DNA of 64,000 nucleotides from Elusimicrobiaceae bacterium (GTDB lineage: Bacteria; Elusimicrobiota; Elusimicrobia; Elusimicrobiales; Elusimicrobiaceae), in the NCBI GenBank assembly GCA_017546175.1, contig JAFYXM010000009.1, positions 21,308 to 85,307 on the forward strand, given 5' to 3'. How positions within the stretch are numbered: the first letter of the stretch is position 1; each line of letters opens with the position of its first letter. The position numbers and the translations under genes are program-made. Of this stretch, positions 59,468 through 64,000 are shown in pieces. Below the pieces are notes generated by a model, which saw only the letters and a program-made list of their open reading frames with translations, ran no database searches and was not told the origin of the DNA.

Positions 59468-59884
59468 TTATTCTCCGATAATTTTAATCAAAAGTCGCTT
59501 GTTTCTTTGCCCGTCAAATTCGCCGTAGAAAATGGTTTCCCACGGGCCGAAATCTAACCGCCCTTTGGTAACGGCCACCACCACTTCACGCCCCAAGAGG
59601 GTGCGCTTGAGGTGGGCATCACCGTTGTCTTCTCCCGTCAGGTTGTGCTGGTATTTATCCACTCCGTAGGGGGCCAGTTTTTCCGTCCAGCGCAAAAAGT
59701 CGGCATGTAGACCGCGTTCATTGTCATTGATAAAAACAGAAGATGTAATGTGCATGGAGTTAACCAGACACAACCCCTCTTGAATACCGCTTTTTTCTAA
59801 AGCAGCCTCCACCTGTGGGGTAATGTTGACGATATCGTATCGGTTAGGTGTACAAATGGTTAAATATTCGGTATGTGATTTCAT
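59468..59884 (-). CDS. YjbQ/UPF0047-family protein
   Basis: A 138-residue protein with the family core [21 protein letters not shown] (cited as [14 protein letters not shown]) and [19 protein letters not shown]. The family is conserved in bacteria and archaea; some members have thiamine-phosphate-synthase-like activity, but the physiological role is unclear. A TGC-TATATT box lies exactly six bases before the ATG. Confidence 0.9.
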   Translation of the reverse strand: MKSHTEYLTICTPNRYDIVNITPQVEAALEKSGIQEGLCLVNSMHITSSVFINDNERGLHADFLRWTEKLAPYGVDKYQHNLTGEDNGDAHLKRTLLGREVVVAVTKGRLDFGPWETIFYGEFDGQRNKRLLIKIIGE

Positions 59885-59899
59885 ATTATCAATATAGCA
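59882..59899 (-). promoter_or_regulatory. Extended -10 six bases before the YjbQ gene
   Basis: Minus strand TGC-TATATT (59891-59899) then GATAAT and ATG. No ribosome site. Confidence 0.55.
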
Positions 59900-59958
59900 A
59901 ATCTGTCGCTTGGCTTGCCTCTTGCGCCAGTGTGGAATTTATTTGTTAAAATATGAAT

Positions 59959-60819
59959 ATGGATAAAGATAGATTAATGGCACTGTTGCGCAATCCGCAG
60001 AAATTTCAAAAAAAAGCGGAGCGTAAACAGCAAGCCGAAAAAGTAAAACAAGAACGCGCTGAAAAAGCCGCCGCCAAAGCTGCCTCCGAAAAAACAATGT
60101 TAATCGTGGGGGTAGTGGTGTCTGTTATGGTGGTGGTGTCTTTGGTATTTGTGTTGTCTGCCCAAAAGCGTGTGCAAAATTTATCTGCTTCCTTAGATCC
60201 TGCCGTATTAAAAGGACTTATGGTGGACAAAACCTTCAACCCCAATATAGGGGTGCGCTATGTGCAGATTTCCGAAGGGGCCGACCGTAATGTCAGCAAC
60301 GTAGTAGAATACGGTTCTACTTTGCCGGTAATCAGCCGTTATAATTATAAGGCGCTTCCACCCAGAAGTTTAAAAGTTATCGGTGCTGCTCCGTATGCGC
60401 TGAGCATCAATGTGTCTTCTAATATTTCCGATCCGGATCTTTTACATTATTTGTTTAATCAACAAGACGTAATAGAAGAGTTTTTGAAACGCAAAGATGT
60501 GGCTCCTTTGTTGGAAGATCCCAAAACTTTAGCTGCTGCGGTGGCCGACACTCAAAAATTGCAGGCTTTCTTTGCAGATGAAACGGTGCAAAAGGTTTTG
60601 GCAGATCCCAAGCTGTTACATGCGCTGGCCAGCAGCCGTTTATTTTCTTATTTATTAATTAGTAAAGCTGCAAAATATTATCGTGATAATCCGGCATTGG
60701 CTCGCGGTTTGATTAATGCCAGTCCGGTGTTGTTGTCGTTGAAAAACAACCCTAATGTACGCAAGGAAGTAGCAGAAAATGCGTACCTCAAAAAAATATC
60801 TGTTGAACTTTTGAAATAA
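59959..60819 (+). CDS. Single-pass membrane protein, unknown function
   Basis: A 286-residue protein with a basic, alanine-rich N-terminus (KAERKQQAEKVKQERAEKA), a membrane helix (about 35-57), then a soluble periplasmic part with predicted helices. The ATG at 59959 is preferred to one 6 bases before because a TGT-TAAAAT box ends exactly six bases upstream of it. No family was recognised; the gene lies before tRNA-Gly. Confidence 0.7.
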   Translation: MDKDRLMALLRNPQKFQKKAERKQQAEKVKQERAEKAAAKAASEKTMLIVGVVVSVMVVVSLVFVLSAQKRVQNLSASLDPAVLKGLMVDKTFNPNIGVRYVQISEGADRNVSNVVEYGSTLPVISRYNYKALPPRSLKVIGAAPYALSINVSSNISDPDLLHYLFNQQDVIEEFLKRKDVAPLLEDPKTLAAAVADTQKLQAFFADETVQKVLADPKLLHALASSRLFSYLLISKAAKYYRDNPALARGLINASPVLLSLKNNPNVRKEVAENAYLKKISVELLK

Positions 60820-60852
60820 AATTTGTTATAATTTTATTACAGTAAGATTTAC

Positions 60853-60926
60853 GCGGGCGTGGTTCAATGGTAGAACGCGACCTTGCCAAGGTTGAGACGA
60901 GGGTTCGATTCCCTTCGCCCGCTCCA
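60853..60926 (+). tRNA. tRNA-Gly, anticodon GCC
   Basis: A complete cloverleaf: acceptor GCGGGCG with CGCCCGC, D-loop GTTCAATGGTAGAAC, anticodon loop TTGCCAA and TTCGATTC T-loop. CCA is encoded. The anticodon reads GGC and GGU. Confidence 0.97.
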
Positions 60927-60931
60927 TTTAG

Positions 60932-60957
60932 ACCCCAAGGAAACTTGGGGTTTTTTG
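60932..60957 (+). terminator. Terminator after tRNA-Gly
   Basis: ACCCCAAG / CTTGGGGT with a GAAA loop and a T run. Confidence 0.9.
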
Positions 60958-61053
60958 TTGCCTAAATCTAGGACCTTTGGTCCCATCTCATCTAGGTCTT
61001 TTGGCCCTGTTAGTGCTCTTTTACAAAAGCTATCCTATAAATAAGAGGTATTT

Positions 61054-61761
61054 ATGAAAAGACTTTTTATTATTTTGTTAGGGATATTTTTAATTAATGT
61101 TTGTGTGCAGGCGCAGGACAATCGTTTTTCCTATTCTGTGGATAAAACAAACCGTCAGGCCGCTTACGAGCATACCCTTTTTACCCAACTTCAGCAATCT
61201 GTAAAAAACAAAGATATCCCCGCTATAAAAAAATTGTTAAAGAACAGCGATAGCCGTGTTTGGACCAAAAAAGATAGTCACGGCAACAACTTGTTTCATT
61301 TGTGTACTGACGAAAAAACTTTTTCTGTACTTCATATGTATTTAGCTTCCGTGAGAGAAGAAATGTTAGCAGAAAAAAATAAAGCGGGCGAAACTCCGTG
61401 GATGAGCTATATCATGTATGGAAAAGAAGATATCTTTTTGACGTATTTTCCGCAAAGCACTTTATATGCTCGGTTGCAACAAGTTACTTTTGATTTGCAA
61501 AACTCCAGCGGTCTTCATTACAAGAATGCACTTACCCAAAGAGATGCCATCGTAAAAGAATGCAGTTCTGCCGGCGGGCAAACTTTGTGGCAGAGAGCGG
61601 ACTTGATGTGCAAGGGGTTGCGTGCAGGAGCGAAAGGTTTCGGGAGTTATTCTTATACCACCGCCAATGTAGCAGGACTAAATAATGTTGCTTCTGTAAA
61701 AAATAAAATGGCGCAAGTCAGAGATTTAATCAAAAACGCAGCACCGTTTTTAGTGAAATAA
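61054..61761 (+). CDS. Exported protein with ankyrin-like segment
   Basis: A 235-residue protein with a signal peptide ending near residue 20 (CVQA^Q). The middle (about 45-130: DIPAIKKLLKNSDSRVW, DSHGNNLFHLC, NKAGETPWMSYI) follows the spacing of two or three ankyrin-type helix pairs. The C-terminal half is not recognised. AGAGG lies before the ATG, TATAAA further upstream. Confidence 0.6.
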   Translation: MKRLFIILLGIFLINVCVQAQDNRFSYSVDKTNRQAAYEHTLFTQLQQSVKNKDIPAIKKLLKNSDSRVWTKKDSHGNNLFHLCTDEKTFSVLHMYLASVREEMLAEKNKAGETPWMSYIMYGKEDIFLTYFPQSTLYARLQQVTFDLQNSSGLHYKNALTQRDAIVKECSSAGGQTLWQRADLMCKGLRAGAKGFGSYSYTTANVAGLNNVASVKNKMAQVRDLIKNAAPFLVK

Positions 61762-61768
61762 CTCTAAA

Positions 61769-61799
61769 TAAAAACCGGCCCTTCAAGGCCGGTTTTTTT
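61769..61799. terminator. Bidirectional terminator
   Basis: AAAACCGGCC / GGCCGGTTTT around a 6-base loop, then T; it closes both the ankyrin-like gene and the dGTPase gene, which end 36 bases apart. Confidence 0.92.
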
Positions 61800-62919
61800 A
61801 GCTAAAAAACTTAATGGAATTTGGCAAGATTACGTCTTCCATCACGCTTAAGGCATAGGAATCGGTCATGCCGGCAATATAATCGGTAATGATTTGATCT
61901 TTTTGCAGAGGATCTTTTTGATAGACTTTTTCCATAGAAACCATATACTTGGCAAAGCTGGAAGCAGTCTGTTTTCCCTCTTTTTCATAGGCCGGATAAT
62001 CAAAGCCATATTTATCAAAAATCAAACGGAAATAGTTGAATAAATCGGCAATGCGTTTATCAATGGTTTCTTTGCGTTGTCTCATTTGGGCATTATTATA
62101 AATGCGTTCATAATTGAAATCGCGCAGTTGCAGTATAATATCGGTCTTTTCAGGTGAAAACCCGATAAAATCTTTATTTTTGGAATGTTCAATTAAATCT
62201 AAAGTTAACGTATTGATGATTTCTCCGTTGGAAGTGCCTATTTCGTCTTGTACAATCAGAGGAATATCTTTTTTGGTGATTAACTTGGCTTTTATAGCAT
62301 CTTCAATATCTCGGCCCAAATAGGCAATTTTATCAGACACGCGTACAATACATCCCTCATAAGTGGTGGGTAAGCAGCGGCGACTTTGAATGTCCTCTAA
62401 TTTGTTAGCAATGGTGGCGGGGCGCAATTCTTTCGTAGCGAAGTCTTCTCCGCAATGACACAAAATGCCGTCTTTAACGGCATAGGTTAAATTGAGTCCT
62501 TCGCCATAGTTGGCCAAATGTTCTACTACGCGAAAACTGTTCACTTCATGTAAAAAAGGAGCCGGAGCTATACAAGCAGCTAAGGCGCGTTCTCCCTCAT
62601 GTCCGAAAGGCGCGTGCCCTATATCGTGTCCTAACCCGATAGCGTAAGCTAAATCTTGATCCAAATTCCAATTCCCGCTTTGGTTTAGACCGCGGCAAAT
62701 GGCCGCAGCAATGGTGGCCACATGTAATACATGTTCAATCCGCGTACAAATGTGGTCATTGTCCGGAGCAAAGAAAACTTGGGTTTTATGTTTTAATCTG
62801 CGAAAAGGCAAAGAATGAATGATTTTCGTTTGGTCACGGAAATATTCCCCGCGCACATCTGTTGTTTGTGGGCGAGTTCGTTTGTAATAAACTTCGTTAC
62901 TAAGCGGGTTTTTGTTCAT
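61798..62919 (-). CDS. dgt: dGTP triphosphohydrolase-like HD protein
   Basis: A 373-residue HD-domain protein with the RxxH...HD signature: RIEHVLHVATIAAAI and GLGHDIGHAPFGHEGE. The family hydrolyses dGTP (or other dNTPs) to nucleoside and tripolyphosphate, with dNTP-activated variants. The start has no ribosome site and a TGG-TATCAT box lies six bases before ATG. Confidence 0.9.
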   Translation of the reverse strand: MNKNPLSNEVYYKRTRPQTTDVRGEYFRDQTKIIHSLPFRRLKHKTQVFFAPDNDHICTRIEHVLHVATIAAAICRGLNQSGNWNLDQDLAYAIGLGHDIGHAPFGHEGERALAACIAPAPFLHEVNSFRVVEHLANYGEGLNLTYAVKDGILCHCGEDFATKELRPATIANKLEDIQSRRCLPTTYEGCIVRVSDKIAYLGRDIEDAIKAKLITKKDIPLIVQDEIGTSNGEIINTLTLDLIEHSKNKDFIGFSPEKTDIILQLRDFNYERIYNNAQMRQRKETIDKRIADLFNYFRLIFDKYGFDYPAYEKEGKQTASSFAKYMVSMEKVYQKDPLQKDQIITDYIAGMTDSYALSVMEDVILPNSIKFFS

Positions 62920-62934
62920 AAAATTATGATACCA
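62917..62934 (-). promoter_or_regulatory. Extended -10 six bases before the dGTPase gene
   Basis: Minus strand TGG-TATCAT (62926-62934) then AATTTT and ATG. Confidence 0.5.
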
Positions 62935-62969
62935 TAATATAAATGCTTCCTTCTACGAGGTTTTAAAAA

Positions 62970-63467
62970 ATGAATAAAAAAATAGCGGTTTATCAGGGTA
63001 GCTTTGATCCGTTCACAAACGGCCACCTGTCGGTGGTAAAAGATGCTTTGTCTGTGTTTGATGAGATAGGTATTCTTTTGTTGGTTAACCCTACCAAAAC
63101 TCCTCTTTTTTCCGTAGAAGAACGCAAGCAAATGATTTTGGAGACGGTAAGGTCCATAGGGCAGGTATGGGTGGATTCTTATCAAGGACTGTTGGTTGAT
63201 TTTATGCAAAAAAAGAGTATTGTGTGTTGTGTAAGAGGAGTCCGTAATGAACGAGATTATGCTTATGAACTGAAAAATCATCAGCTCAGCAAAAATCTTT
63301 ACCCGCAATTACAAACTCTTTTTCTTCCCTGTCAACCCCAATGGGAAAGTGTAAGCTCAAGCGCAGTAAAAGAGGCTTGTGTCAATGGAAGACTGCCAAA
63401 AAATTGGGTCCCTGACGCTGTGGCAGAAAAGCTTTTGTCCAAATTTCCCCAAACAAAGCTTATCTGA
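62970..63467 (+). CDS. coaD: Phosphopantetheine adenylyltransferase
   Basis: Fourth step of CoA synthesis. The 165-residue protein has the nucleotidyltransferase motif GSFDPFTNGHLSVV (11-24) and SSSAVKEACVNG; VRGVRNERDYAYELKNHQL is also present. GAGG lies upstream of ATG. Confidence 0.94.
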   Translation: MNKKIAVYQGSFDPFTNGHLSVVKDALSVFDEIGILLLVNPTKTPLFSVEERKQMILETVRSIGQVWVDSYQGLLVDFMQKKSIVCCVRGVRNERDYAYELKNHQLSKNLYPQLQTLFLPCQPQWESVSSSAVKEACVNGRLPKNWVPDAVAEKLLSKFPQTKLI

Positions 63468-63490
63468 TTTTTTTGTTAAATAGGCCCTTT

Positions 63491-63516
63491 GGACTCATTT
63501 TTATGGGTCCTTTTTA
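63491..63516 (+). terminator. Terminator after coaD
   Basis: GGACTCAT and ATGGGTCC form 8 bp with one wobble around TTTT, then a T-rich tail. Confidence 0.8.
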
Positions 63517-63538
63517 TTTGTGGTAACCTCTTTGATTT

Positions 63539-63780
63539 TGCTATAATATACTTGGAGACGGATAAAAGGAGGCAGTATGCTATACGCAGCAAAATCTTTG
63601 ATGCGTGTGAGCTTGACGACGAGGGACAAGTGCTCGTTGGGCAAGCGGAGTACTGTTTTTTCTAAAAAAGCCGTTTCTTTTTTTTCTGATCTTTTTGAGC
63701 AGTGTTTTTTTATAGAAAAAATTTGTTTTTGTAATATGGGCCAAAAGTACCTTTTTGAATAGGACTTTTGGCCCTTTTTT
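63539..63780 (+). other. Small transcription unit of unclear product (RNA or tiny protein)
   Basis: Promoter TGC-TATAAT (63539-63547), AAAGGAGG ribosome site (63565-63572), ATG at 63577 opening 61 codons, and a terminator (63738-63748 with 63764-63774, then T). The 61-codon frame ends inside that terminator. The segment 63611-63646 can form a 12-pair hairpin. A second frame (63552-63665) has a more protein-like charge pattern but starts with TTG. A structured RNA, a leader peptide or a decayed gene are all possible. Confidence 0.4.
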
Positions 63781-63781
63781 T
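63738..63781 (+). terminator. Terminator of the small transcription unit
   Basis: GGGCCAAAAGT pairs with ACTTTTGGCCC around 15 bases, then seven T. Confidence 0.88.
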
Positions 63782-63820
63782 ATCGTGCTAAAATAGGCAC
63801 AATATTTATAAGAGGATTTT

Positions 63821-64000
63821 ATGAAAAGAATTATTGCTTTGCTTTTATGCTTTAGCATCATTTTCACGTCTGTAGCCCCCTTGTATGCACAAGGGGCCGA
63901 TGCCGTGCGTGCCGAGCGGGAAGCGGTGGAGAGTTTTGAAGCGAGTTTTGATCGGGCGGTGAGTGAAGCTGCGCGTGCGCATCGCACGAAGGCAGGGGCC
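63821..64000 (+). CDS. Exported protein, 5' part only
   Basis: Sixty residues visible: a Sec signal peptide (KRIIALLLCFSIIFTSVAP, probable cut after YAQG) and then an Ala/Glu/Arg-rich stretch (ADAVRAEREAVESFEAS, DRAVSEAARAHR). AGAGG precedes the ATG. Nothing more can be said before the window ends. Confidence 0.7.
   Translation, partial: MKRIIALLLCFSIIFTSVAPLYAQGADAVRAEREAVESFEASFDRAVSEAARAHRTKAGA

Noticed and set aside
60967..61006. Imperfect direct repeats TCTAGG(A/T)C.TTTGG(T/C)CC after tRNA-Gly
   Set aside because: Only two short copies; could be an attachment-site-like remnant but no integrase or mobile gene is nearby.

Overview
The window looks like the replication-origin region of a diderm, anaerobic or microaerophilic bacterium, most likely a host-associated member of the phylum Elusimicrobiota. 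That assignment is an inference from four orphan type IV pilin genes sharing an almost invariant GFTLIELLVVVLIIGIL N-terminus, outer-membrane beta-barrels, a heptose epimerase (LPS), a meso-diaminopimelate-type MurE, and a superoxide reductase / flavodiiron / rubredoxin operon. The DNA is moderately AT-rich, coding density is high, and no prophage, insertion sequence or CRISPR array was seen.

Layout. 0-20.4 kb is almost all on the minus strand: a partial guanine deaminase; a tightly packed operon running DHS-like protein, beta-barrel, DoxX, dnaX, recR, comEC; glyA (plus); a beta-barrel gene with a long structured leader; an SPFH protein; a GH13 hydrolase; then the replication block dnaA-dnaN-dciA-gyrB-gyrA. 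From 20.7 to 35.6 kb the genes are on the plus strand: oxygen/superoxide detoxification, a glycosyltransferase and signal peptidase, parA-parB with parS-like palindromes and DnaA boxes, and the F-type ATP synthase operon interrupted by hldD. The strand switch at 20.35-20.68 kb, together with dnaA, DnaA boxes, parAB and parS-like sites, places oriC within or close to 18.8-25.7 kb. From 35.6 to 64 kb gene orientation is mixed: an aminotransferase, MgtC, glmU-prs-rplY-pth, marC, uvrB, birA, tlyA-xseBA-rarA, pheST with zapA-like genes, murE-murD, tatD, thioesterase/YjbQ, tRNA-Gly, a dGTPase and coaD.

The most unusual signals are regulatory. (1) The four scattered pilin genes have sigma70-type promoters whose -35/-10 spacers contain poly-T tracts of different length; two near-identical copies differ by one T, which suggests phase variation. 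(2) Seven genes show a -10 box (usually with an upstream TG) followed by exactly six bases and then ATG, an arrangement expected of leaderless mRNAs. (3) A roughly 200-nt multi-helix RNA on the minus strand upstream of a beta-barrel gene has a terminator helix that shares a strand with the closing helices, like a riboswitch or attenuator. (4) Several perfect palindromes overlap promoters (glyA, murE, first pilin). (5) A duplicated 48-bp sequence lies in front of murE.
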